Assembly (NCBI GenBank): GCA_016203825.1
Contig: JACQMA010000094.1
Coordinates: forward strand, 1 to 6,105
DNA length: 6,105 nucleotides
Direction of reading: 5' to 3'
Source: Deltaproteobacteria bacterium
GTDB taxonomy: Bacteria; UBA10199; 2-02-FULL-44-16
Shown here: one piece after another, positions 1 through 5,236 of the stretch
Position numbering within the stretch: position 1 is the stretch's first letter
Layout of the letters: every line of letters starts with the position of its first letter
The notes under the pieces: generated by a model
Told to the model about the DNA's origin: nothing
The model's input: only the letters and a program-made list of their open reading frames with translations
Database searches by the model: none
Program-made: the position numbers and the translations under genes

Positions 1-553
1 AATGAAGCGGATCCTCATGCATCGGACAGGGAAAGGTATCGACGTTTCCAAAGACACGGCTGAGATCGGCCACCCCATTCTTGACCCAGTTAAAGGTAAA
101 AAGCGCGCCTTCCGGAGTCCGAGAGTATCGCTCCATCCCCTTCTTGAGGAGTCTCGCAATCGTCGATTTGGCACCGCCAACAGGGCCGTGAAGAAGTATG
201 ATCCGTTTCTCGGGTCCATAGCGACGCGCCGCGGCCTGAAAAACATTGACGAGCTTCATGAGCGGAAGGTCAAGACCGTAGAGGGCGTCCTTTCCATTTT
301 CGAAAGGATCTTCAAAGAAACGATAGTGCGTAATTTTCTTTTTGTACTCGGTGTATTCCTCGGATCCTTCGCGCAGGATCATATCGTACACGCGCTGAAA
401 TGCGGTGCGCGCAACAGTGGGGTCCTTCTCGACGATGTGAATGTAATCCGAGAGGGTCCCCTCCCAATTGAGTTCTTGATACCCTTTGAGGTCGTGGAGG
501 CTCGTTACCATGTCCAGCAAACCGTGGCGCGCGCGATCCGTATCTATCGGCAT
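1..553 (-). CDS. prkA: PrkA-family serine protein kinase / AAA+ protein, N-terminal part (3' end beyond left edge)
   Basis: Reading from the ATG at 553 down to the left edge gives 184 codons with no stop. PrkA (YeaG) proteins are cytoplasmic AAA+ proteins of about 640 residues, described as Ser/Thr kinases and more recently as Lon-like ATP-dependent proteases, active in stress and stationary phase. The Walker A loop GPVGGAKST is at residues 123-131, preceded by the strand RIILLH. Upstream lie the typical helical N-terminal motifs: LNWEGTLSDYI (28-38), EEYTEYKKKI (65-74) and a FFEDPFENGKDALYGLD block (79-95). After the P-loop come ERYSRTPEGALFTF (141-154) and FPCPMHEDPLH (174-184), all as in PrkA. 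The start is fixed by GGGAGG (558-563) four bases upstream. Only about the first 30 percent is present; the kinase-like C-terminal domain is outside. In many proteobacteria yeaH and spoVR follow, which would lie further left (inference). Confidence 0.93.
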   Translation of the reverse strand, partial: MPIDTDRARHGLLDMVTSLHDLKGYQELNWEGTLSDYIHIVEKDPTVARTAFQRVYDMILREGSEEYTEYKKKITHYRFFEDPFENGKDALYGLDLPLMKLVNVFQAAARRYGPEKRIILLHGPVGGAKSTIARLLKKGMERYSRTPEGALFTFNWVKNGVADLSRVFGNVDTFPCPMHEDPLH

Positions 554-589
554 AACACCTCCCTCAAAAAGAAAAGCGTGAACAACTGC

Positions 590-618
590 ATGATACCATT
601 AGCGATTGCCATTGCCAA
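590..618 (-). promoter_or_regulatory. Predicted sigma-70 type promoter of prkA
   Basis: On the minus strand TTGGCA (613-618) is followed after exactly 17 bases by TATCAT (590-595). Both boxes match the sigma-70 consensus at five of six positions. Transcription would start near 583, giving a leader of about 30 bases that contains the GGGAGG ribosome binding site. The -35 box sits inside a GATTG/CAATC inverted repeat (604-608 and 616-620), which could be an operator or chance. The promoter lies wholly in the gap after the MCE gene, so prkA can be expressed apart from the transporter operon, although no terminator separates the two. Confidence 0.5.
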
Positions 619-622
619 TCAG

Positions 623-1393
623 TCATTTCACTCCCTGCCGTTCATTCTCCTCCATCGTCGAACGAACAACCGTCTTTAAGAGCTTCGAACGGTTCGCCTG
701 ACCCAAAAGGGTCCGAACGTCGTCGTAGAGCGTGGGATCACGAATGAGGCGCCCAACAGTCCCCTCGCCAGCTTTGACGGAAGCAACGATCTCGCGAAGA
801 TCGGCCATCGCCGCCGCAAGATCCGAGAGGGCCTTCCGTCCCGACTGATCGCGCACCATTCCCCCCAGCATACCCTCCCCCTGATCGATCGATTCGAGGA
901 CACGCGCCGCCGAGGCAAAGGCTCGTTTGACTTCGTCACCAACGGAACTCGCCTTCTCCACGACCGACTGGAGCGATCCCGATTCACCGATCGTGATCAT
1001 CGCCCCATCCTCGAGCGCTGGCTGTTCGGCGCTCCCCACCGAAACCGAGATGTACTTATCCCCGAGGAGTCCTTGGGTACTGATCGCTGCCGTACTGTCG
1101 GCGCGAATGCGGTCGCGATAAAAGCGATTGATCCTGAGTTTCACCATCACCTCGCGCTGTTCGAGGGAAGAAGCGAACGCAATGTCGTCGACGAGCCCCA
1201 CATTAAGGCCCGCCAATTGCACGAGGGCCCCTGCGCGAAGTCCATTGATCGAGGGAAACTGACAGTAGAGCGTGTACTTCGGAAGAAAGAGATTCGACTG
1301 GCTCCCCAAAAAGAAAACCGTCGCGAGCAGCGCGATTCCTGCCACAAAGACAAAAAGTCCAACGCGCACTTCGTTCACCCGCTTGTGGGTCAT
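623..1393 (-). CDS. mlaD: MlaD-like MCE-domain substrate-binding protein of a lipid ABC transporter
   Basis: This 256-residue protein has a short cytoplasmic N-terminus, one membrane anchor (about residues 11-30, VGLFVFVAGIALLATVFFLG) and a periplasmic MCE domain at about 39-120. The domain carries the family hallmarks FPSINGLRAGALVQLAGLNVG (split here: 46-55 and 56-66), DSTAAISTQGLLGDKY (99-114) and a closing IS-V-VG strand. MCE proteins of this type form hexameric rings that pass phospholipids between the membranes. The C-terminal part (140-256) is helical and holds a degenerate repeat, DQGEGMLGGMVRD (170-182) and KAGEGTVGRLIRD (207-219), common in deltaproteobacterial MlaD-like proteins. 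The ATG overlaps the ATPase stop by four bases, and GGGAGG (1398-1403) lies four bases upstream of it. It is the last gene of the transporter operon. No MlaC-like periplasmic carrier or MlaB STAS gene follows in this window. Confidence 0.92.
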   Translation of the reverse strand: MTHKRVNEVRVGLFVFVAGIALLATVFFLGSQSNLFLPKYTLYCQFPSINGLRAGALVQLAGLNVGLVDDIAFASSLEQREVMVKLRINRFYRDRIRADSTAAISTQGLLGDKYISVSVGSAEQPALEDGAMITIGESGSLQSVVEKASSVGDEVKRAFASAARVLESIDQGEGMLGGMVRDQSGRKALSDLAAAMADLREIVASVKAGEGTVGRLIRDPTLYDDVRTLLGQANRSKLLKTVVRSTMEENERQGVK

Positions 1394-2151
1394 GGTTCCT
1401 CCCGCTTCATCACCGACTCGGTATCACCCTCGATAAAATGTTGGACGAGAGGATTGATCGACGCACGTGCTTCACTCGCCGTCCCCACGAACGCGAATTT
1501 TCCACCCGAGAGCAGTGCAATCCGATCCGTGATCGCAAAAGCACTCTCCATATCGTGCGTCACCACAATCGAGGTCACTTTGAGTTTTTCCTGGAGTTCG
1601 ACGATAAGCCGACAAATACGCTTCGTATTGGCGGGGTCGAGTCCCGCCGTCGGTTCATCATACAGAATCACATCGGGATTGATCGCAATCGCGCGCGCAA
1701 GACCTACGCGTTTTTTCATCCCCCCCGAAAGGTCATTCGGCATCATTTCTTCGATCCCCAGGAGCCCCACGAGTCTCAACTTCTCGGCAACGATCCGCTG
1801 TAATTTCTCTTCCGTCTCGTGCGCGTGTTCCAGCAACGGATACCGAATATTTTCCGCAACCGTCAGCGAGTCGAAGAGGGCCGCACCCTGAAAGAGCATG
1901 CCGATGCGGCGTCGCATCGCAATGAGCTCTGCTTCGGTCATCATCGCGACATCGCGGCCCTCGAAGAGAACGTGACCCTGATCGGGAGCAAGGACACCGA
2001 GAATGTGTTTCAAAAAGACCGACTTTCCGGTGCCGCTGCCGCCGATGATCGCCAACGTCTCTCCACGCTCGACGGCAATATCGACATCGGTGAGGATGGG
2101 TCGACCACCAAACGACTTTGAGACATCGCGAAATTCGATAATCGTATTCAT
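1390..2151 (-). CDS. mlaF: MlaF-like ABC transporter ATPase
   Basis: This 253-residue cytoplasmic ATPase powers the MlaE-like permease. All nucleotide-binding motifs are intact: Walker A GGSGTGKS (37-44), Q-loop glutamine (Q88, in MLFQGAALFDSLTV), signature LSGGMKKRVGLARA (141-154), Walker B VILYDE (161-166) followed by PTAGLDP, and the H-loop histidine H199 in VVTHD. The run GAALFDSLTVAENIRYPL and the C-terminal SINPLVQHFIEG are typical of the Mla/Ttg2/Mkl subfamily rather than of other ABC ATPases. Length is normal for the family. The start codon overlaps the permease stop (ATGA, 2148-2151) and the stop overlaps the MCE start (1390-1393). It has no strong ribosome binding site of its own, so translation probably depends on coupling to the permease. 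Confidence 0.95.
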   Translation of the reverse strand: MNTIIEFRDVSKSFGGRPILTDVDIAVERGETLAIIGGSGTGKSVFLKHILGVLAPDQGHVLFEGRDVAMMTEAELIAMRRRIGMLFQGAALFDSLTVAENIRYPLLEHAHETEEKLQRIVAEKLRLVGLLGIEEMMPNDLSGGMKKRVGLARAIAINPDVILYDEPTAGLDPANTKRICRLIVELQEKLKVTSIVVTHDMESAFAITDRIALLSGGKFAFVGTASEARASINPLVQHFIEGDTESVMKREEP

Positions 2152-2966
2152 GTCTCGAGAAGAACGAAAAAAAGTTTTGTGAGCACAAAATCAAAAATAA
2201 AAATCATGATCGACGCGTGCACAACGGCACGCGTGGTGGCCTTCCCCACACCCTCGGTCCCCCCGGTCGTTGCGAGACCGTGGTAGCAGGCAATGATCGC
2301 AATCAAGAAACCGAAGACCGCTGACTTCGCGAGTCCGGTAAAAAAATCCTCGATGAGGACCGTCGTGCGAACCTGATCGATGTAGTAGCCGACCGTCACC
2401 CCTGCCTCGGCACAGGTCACGATCCCTCCGCCAATGGTTCCAATCACGTTGGCGATGACCGTCAAAAGTGGGGCCGCGATCATCGTTGCAAGCATCCGGG
2501 GAACGACAAGTTTTTGAATCGGGCTCGCCCCCATCGCCTCAATCGCCAACACCTGTTCGGTCACGACCATCGAACCCACCTCGGCGGCAATGCCGCTCCC
2601 GACGCGGGCGGCGATCATGAGGCTGGTGAGGACCGGACCGAGTTCACGAAAAATCGAGAGCCCGACAATTTGGCCGATGTAGAGCTTGAGCCCAAAGCGG
2701 CCGAGACCTACGGCAAGCTGCAAGGCAATCACCATGCCGGTGAAAATCGCAATCACGGAGACGATCGAAAAGGATCGGTTTCCAATCGCGACAAACTGAT
2801 CGATGAATTCGCGACCAGCGAGGCGTTTCCGAAAAAGCATGATGAGACTCTGCCCCCCAAGGGATGCGATACCACCGACGAGGGTGAGAAAATCGAGAAA
2901 CGTGGCCCCACGCTTTTCGATCACCGACCGGACGGATGATACCCTTTCTGTCATCTGCTCACTCAT
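2148..2966 (-). CDS. mlaE: MlaE-like lipid ABC transporter permease
   Basis: This is the inner-membrane permease of the MCE system, 272 residues from the ATG at 2966. It has the MlaE core: RELGPVLTSLMIAARVGS (107-124), MVVTEQVLAIEAMGASPI (133-150), VVPRMLA (154-160), and the C-terminal CYHGL..GGTEGVGKATTRAVV (227-249) followed by the last hydrophobic span ending DFVLTKLFF. Hydrophobic stretches lie at about 62-88, 110-130, 158-183, 213-230 and 250-270. The open frame continues upstream to 3059, but that extension lies inside the lipoprotein gene and looks unlike MlaE, so I place the start at 2966, overlapping the lipoprotein stop by eight bases. An ATG at 2954 (residue 5) is an almost equal alternative, with GAGTGAG just upstream. 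It is coupled at its end to the ATPase. Confidence 0.94.
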   Translation of the reverse strand: MSEQMTERVSSVRSVIEKRGATFLDFLTLVGGIASLGGQSLIMLFRKRLAGREFIDQFVAIGNRSFSIVSVIAIFTGMVIALQLAVGLGRFGLKLYIGQIVGLSIFRELGPVLTSLMIAARVGSGIAAEVGSMVVTEQVLAIEAMGASPIQKLVVPRMLATMIAAPLLTVIANVIGTIGGGIVTCAEAGVTVGYYIDQVRTTVLIEDFFTGLAKSAVFGFLIAIIACYHGLATTGGTEGVGKATTRAVVHASIMIFIFDFVLTKLFFVLLET

Positions 2967-3504
2967 AGTGAAAGCCGCGATAAAAGATTTCAAAGTCGTG
3001 CGCCACCTGGGGCGCTGGTGAAAGGGGCGATACGGCCGCAAAATCGAAGACGCACCCACCCTTCTTGACGGTCACGAGGCGCAGTTCATGGGCCACGCCG
3101 TCAACATTTGCTGTCAGCCTTTTCATATGCCCACCACGACCATCGAGTTCCACAGGAGATTCTTCGAGAATACGAACATGCTCCAACCCTAACGCCATCC
3201 TCCCCAAGAGGTCTTTTGACTGCACATCTTCAAAGGCGCTCCCACAGAAGGCATCGGTAAAAATCGTTGAACGAAGTTCGGGGTGGTAAAAGGCAATGAC
3301 GCGGGCGCGGGTGTCGAGTCCACGCCATCCTTCCGGAAGCGTTCCGATCTGGTAGGATTTCCCGTGGCGGATAAAGACCTGGCCATCACGATAGGATTTG
3401 ACGCCGCGATAGCGTACGGGACCAAAGAGACAACCAACAAGGCTTAAAACCACAAGCGTCGACAAAAGAATGAACGCACCTCGCACTCGACGCTTCTCCC
3501 CCAT
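2959..3504 (-). CDS. Predicted lipoprotein leading the Mla-like operon, function unknown
   Basis: The ATG at 3504 gives 181 residues with a clear lipoprotein signal: basic MGEKRRVRG, a hydrophobic stretch 10-23 and lipobox LVGC with the lipidated cysteine at 25. Leucine at the next position does not favour inner-membrane retention, so the outer membrane is likely (inference). The mature part has two further cysteines, in DAFCGS and KKGGCVFDF, which could form a disulfide in the periplasm. Motifs such as VELDGRGGHMKRLTA, VDGVAHELRLVTVKK and CVFDFAAVSP, plus an aromatic C-terminus, recall from memory a family of small lipoproteins next to mlaE genes in deltaproteobacteria; I could not check this. 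It is not recognisably MlaA, MlaC or PqiC. It opens the operon and overlaps the permease start by eight bases. The frame is open up to a TTG at 3540, but that extension contains the promoter boxes and would spoil the signal peptide. Confidence 0.8.
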   Translation of the reverse strand: MGEKRRVRGAFILLSTLVVLSLVGCLFGPVRYRGVKSYRDGQVFIRHGKSYQIGTLPEGWRGLDTRARVIAFYHPELRSTIFTDAFCGSAFEDVQSKDLLGRMALGLEHVRILEESPVELDGRGGHMKRLTANVDGVAHELRLVTVKKGGCVFDFAAVSPLSPAPQVAHDFEIFYRGFHYE

Positions 3505-3511
3505 GCAACGA

Positions 3512-3540
3512 AGTATATGAATTTTCTCCACTGTTGACAA
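3512..3540 (-). promoter_or_regulatory. Predicted promoter of the lipoprotein-Mla operon, probably leaderless
   Basis: On the minus strand TTGTCA (3535-3540), a 17-base spacer and TATACT (3512-3517) make a near-consensus sigma-70 promoter, five of six matches in each box. Seven bases separate the -10 box from the A of the ATG at 3504, so the predicted transcript starts at or within a base or two of the start codon. This agrees with the lack of a Shine-Dalgarno at a usable distance; the only candidate, GGAG at 3525-3528, is 20 bases away and upstream of the predicted transcript start. Confidence 0.55.
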
Positions 3541-3563
3541 GGAGTTACGCCGACGCGTAGCGT
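3534..3563 (+). promoter_or_regulatory. Possible divergent promoter for yggS, sharing the -35 region
   Basis: A perfect TTGACA (3534-3539) lies on the plus strand directly on top of the minus-strand TTGTCA, because TTGACAA and TTGTCAA are reverse complements. The best -10 candidate after it is TAGCGT (3558-3563, spacer 18, three of six matches), which is weak. If used, the transcript would begin around 3570, almost at the yggS ATG. The -35 match alone may be a by-product of the opposite promoter. Confidence 0.25.
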
Positions 3564-3565
3564 CG
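3539..3565 (+). promoter_or_regulatory. yggS: Distant Shine-Dalgarno plus hairpin before yggS
   Basis: A good Shine-Dalgarno, AAGGAG (3539-3544), lies 28 bases before the yggS ATG, too far to act in linear form. Between them is a perfect hairpin, CGACGC (3551-3556), loop GTA, GCGTCG (3560-3565). If it folds, the distance left is 6 plus 7 bases, 13 in all, close to a working spacing. No in-frame start lies nearer the Shine-Dalgarno, because a TAG at 3558-3560 blocks the frame. This works only if transcription begins upstream of 3539, so it excludes the divergent promoter at 3534-3563 as the sole source. Confidence 0.35.
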
Positions 3566-3572
3566 CGGCTTC

Positions 3573-4229
3573 ATGGGAAGCATCGCTGACAATCTCACAA
3601 GCGTGCGTGCTCGGATTGCTACCGCCGCGAAAGACTGCGGGCGTGATCCGTTATCAATCAAGCTCGTCGCCGTTTCGAAGACCAAAGCAATCGAAGGCAT
3701 CCGTGAGGCCTTTGCGGCTGGACAACGCGTTTTCGGCGAAAACTACGCCCAAGAACTCCGTCGCAAGGCCGATGCCCTCGCCGATCTCCCCATCGAGTGG
3801 CACTGTATTGGTCACCTTCAGAAGAACAAAGCGAAACTCGTAGCCAGCGGCATTGCGTGGATTGAAACGATCGATTCGCTCGACATTGCCCAAGCCCTTG
3901 AACAACGCGTAACCGAAACGATCAACACGCTGATTGAAGTCAATGTCGGTGGCGAGATAACGAAGTCGGGCGTTCTTCCAGAAAAAGTTCCCCACCTTCT
4001 TTCGCAACTCCAATCCTTGAAAAAAGTCACGGTCCGCGGTCTGATGTGCATCCCCCCGTACGACCCAAACCCCGAAAAGAGTCGTCCTTTTTACCAAAAG
4101 ATGCGCAAACTTCTTCTCTCAACGAATCTTAATGAACTCTCCATGGGCATGAGTCACGATTTTGAAGTAGCCATCTCCGAAGGCGCCACGATCATCCGCG
4201 TCGGAGAGGCTCTTTTTGGCCCCCGGTAA
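3573..4229 (+). CDS. yggS: YggS/PLPBP-family pyridoxal 5'-phosphate homeostasis protein
   Basis: This complete 218-residue protein is a single-domain, alanine-racemase-like TIM barrel that binds PLP but has no known enzyme activity; the family buffers and delivers PLP and affects amino-acid balance. The PLP lysine is K36 in LVAVSKTK, the same position as in E. coli YggS. Other family motifs follow in order: FGENYAQEL, EWHCIGHLQKNKAK, ETIDSLDIA, IEVNVGGEITKSGV, VRGLMCIPP, and the phosphate-binding end LSMGMSHDFEVAISEGATII then RVGEALFGPR. The ATG at 3573 is the only possible start in this frame after the TAG at 3558 and fits the usual N-terminus (GSIADNLTSVRARIATAA). It is divergent from the lipoprotein operon, with 68 bases between start codons, and is followed by a terminator-like hairpin, so it is probably a single-gene unit. 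Confidence 0.95.
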   Translation: MGSIADNLTSVRARIATAAKDCGRDPLSIKLVAVSKTKAIEGIREAFAAGQRVFGENYAQELRRKADALADLPIEWHCIGHLQKNKAKLVASGIAWIETIDSLDIAQALEQRVTETINTLIEVNVGGEITKSGVLPEKVPHLLSQLQSLKKVTVRGLMCIPPYDPNPEKSRPFYQKMRKLLLSTNLNELSMGMSHDFEVAISEGATIIRVGEALFGPR

Positions 4230-4235
4230 ACTCCC

Positions 4236-4263
4236 TTTACTTCACGGACAGATACATTAGAAT
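4236..4263 (+). promoter_or_regulatory. Predicted promoter of the FmdB-unknown-kinase operon
   Basis: TTTACT (4236-4241, four of six matches) and TAGAAT (4258-4263, five of six) are 16 bases apart. Transcription would start near 4270, giving a leader of about 50 bases that begins with the hairpin at 4274-4293 and ends in the strong AAAGGAG ribosome binding site (4308-4314). The boxes lie in the gap after yggS, where a promoter for the next gene is expected. Confidence 0.45.
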
Positions 4264-4273
4264 GGTGACTCTA

Positions 4274-4299
4274 CACCACAGTTTCATGTGGTGATTTTT
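4274..4299 (+). terminator. Terminator-like hairpin after yggS, also at the 5' end of the next transcript
   Basis: CACCACA (4274-4280) and TGTGGTG (4287-4293) form a perfect seven-pair stem with a six-base loop, followed by ATTTTTG (T run 4295-4299). This has the shape of a short rho-independent terminator and would end yggS transcription. The T run is brief and the stem only moderately stable, so termination may be partial. Because it lies just downstream of the predicted fmdB-type gene promoter it could also cap that mRNA's 5' end. Confidence 0.55.
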
Positions 4300-4319
4300 G
4301 TCCTCTTAAAGGAGCTTTT

Positions 4320-4601
4320 ATGCCGATGTATGAGTATGAGTGCCAAAAGTGCCACCAGTCATTCGAGGTCCTGCAAAAGATGAGCGATGAGCCGAAAGCT
4401 CCCTGTCCCGCCTGCGGAGGTGAGGGAAAACGGTTGGTATCGCAGACGAGTTTCGCTTTGAAGGGATCGGGGTGGTACAAAGATGGCTACGCTTCTTCAA
4501 AACCGTCAACGACTGCCACAGCGACGTCACCAAAAAGTGGAGAAACAAAGCCGAAGAGTGACACAATCAAAAAAGAAACATCCTCCGAGAAGGGTTCATA
4601 A
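4320..4601 (+). CDS. FmdB-family zinc-ribbon protein
   Basis: This 93-residue protein has an N-terminal FmdB-type zinc ribbon: MPMYEYECQKC with C8 and C11, then PCPACGG with C29 and C32, four cysteines placed to bind one zinc ion. The Y-E-Y-x-C opening and the SFEV and LVSQTSFALKGSGWY segments (39-53) are typical of the family, whose role is mostly unknown; it was named from a putative regulator in a formamidase cluster. After about residue 55 the protein becomes a low-complexity tail rich in Ser, Thr, Lys and Glu, probably disordered. The start is set by AAAGGAG (4308-4314) five bases upstream; a second ATG at 4326 is less well placed. The next gene starts two bases after the stop, so this gene leads a probable operon with the unknown protein and the kinase. 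Confidence 0.88.
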   Translation: MPMYEYECQKCHQSFEVLQKMSDEPKAPCPACGGEGKRLVSQTSFALKGSGWYKDGYASSKPSTTATATSPKSGETKPKSDTIKKETSSEKGS

Positions 4602-4603
4602 GT

Positions 4604-5233
4604 ATGGTTGAACGCATCGACCGGCCGGAGGCACCACCGCCGTATCAAATTACACGGACGAAGGAGTCTAAAGAGAGCCTCCATCAGGGATCCAATCCGC
4701 GTGAAGAAGCCGAAGAGAAATTTCGAAAAGAACTGGAGAACAACAAAGAATGGGGAAAATTTCACCGCCGCGAAGTGACGGTACGACCCATGCGTGTCAA
4801 ACGCGACGCGATCGAACGGGTGCTGTTTCGGGCGGCCGTGTTGCGCAGCGGTACCGCGATCCTCGTTGGCGATATCGTATGGAAAAACGGACAGACGACG
4901 GAGGGGGCCCTCTTTCTCCTCGCGCGAGTCGAAGATTATTTTCGTCTCAAGAGCCTTCGACCGAAGAGTGACGTCCCCGAAAGTTTTTGGGCACTCGGCA
5001 ACGACATTGATATTGGCATTCCCGAAGAACGTGGCAGTTCAGGTTCGATTGTTCTCTCGCAAGGATCCTCTCGACCGGGGACGAAGCCACAACCTCAGCG
5101 TGTCGATACAACCCATTCCTGGCTGATAACCTTCGGCTTCATTCATGCCACAACGGGACGCCCCAACTGGGCCACCATTGTGGGATTTGGGATCGCCCTG
5201 GCCATCTTTCTGGCAGTGATCTTTAAAGGATAA
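4604..5233 (+). CDS. Unrecognised tail-anchored membrane protein
   Basis: I do not recognise this 209-residue protein. The N-terminal 60 residues are polar and charged, with a probable helix EEAEEKFRKELENNKEW (34-50). A compact soluble region follows at about 55-140, VTVRPMRVKRDAIERVLFRA then GTAILVGDIVWKNGQTTEGA and LFLLARVEDYFRLKSL, looking like alternating strands and helices. A Ser/Gly/Pro/Gln-rich linker covers 141-170. One membrane segment (about 189-207, WATIVGFGIALAIFLAVIF) ends two residues before the stop, with no signal peptide, so a tail anchor with the main domain in the cytoplasm is likely. The ATG is two bases after the FmdB-type gene, with AAGGG (4590-4594) upstream; the kinase starts three bases after its stop. 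This spacing suggests joint expression and perhaps shared signalling, which is inference. The sequence codes as well as its neighbours do, so I judge it real. Confidence 0.75.
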   Translation: MVERIDRPEAPPPYQITRTKESKESLHQGSNPREEAEEKFRKELENNKEWGKFHRREVTVRPMRVKRDAIERVLFRAAVLRSGTAILVGDIVWKNGQTTEGALFLLARVEDYFRLKSLRPKSDVPESFWALGNDIDIGIPEERGSSGSIVLSQGSSRPGTKPQPQRVDTTHSWLITFGFIHATTGRPNWATIVGFGIALAIFLAVIFKG

Positions 5234-5236
5234 GGC

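Noticed and set aside
604..620. GATTG/CAATC inverted repeat as a terminator of the transporter operon
   Set aside because: The stem is only five pairs and no T run follows it directly.
2..679. Long plus-strand open frame of 225 codons
   Set aside because: It lies opposite prkA and the end of the MCE gene, both of which show strong family motifs on the minus strand, and its own translation resembles nothing.
1073..1891. Plus-strand open frame of 272 codons
   Set aside because: It is antisense to the MCE and ATPase genes; both have intact domains, and the frame has no ribosome binding site or recognisable domain.
2967..3059. Upstream extension of the MlaE start to 3059
   Set aside because: The extra 31 residues are charged and unlike MlaE, and the stretch is already used by the lipoprotein gene in another frame.
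3505..3540. TTG start at 3540 or GTG at 3531 for the lipoprotein
   Set aside because: Either would place 9 to 12 extra residues ahead of a well-formed lipoprotein signal and put the -10 box inside the coding region.
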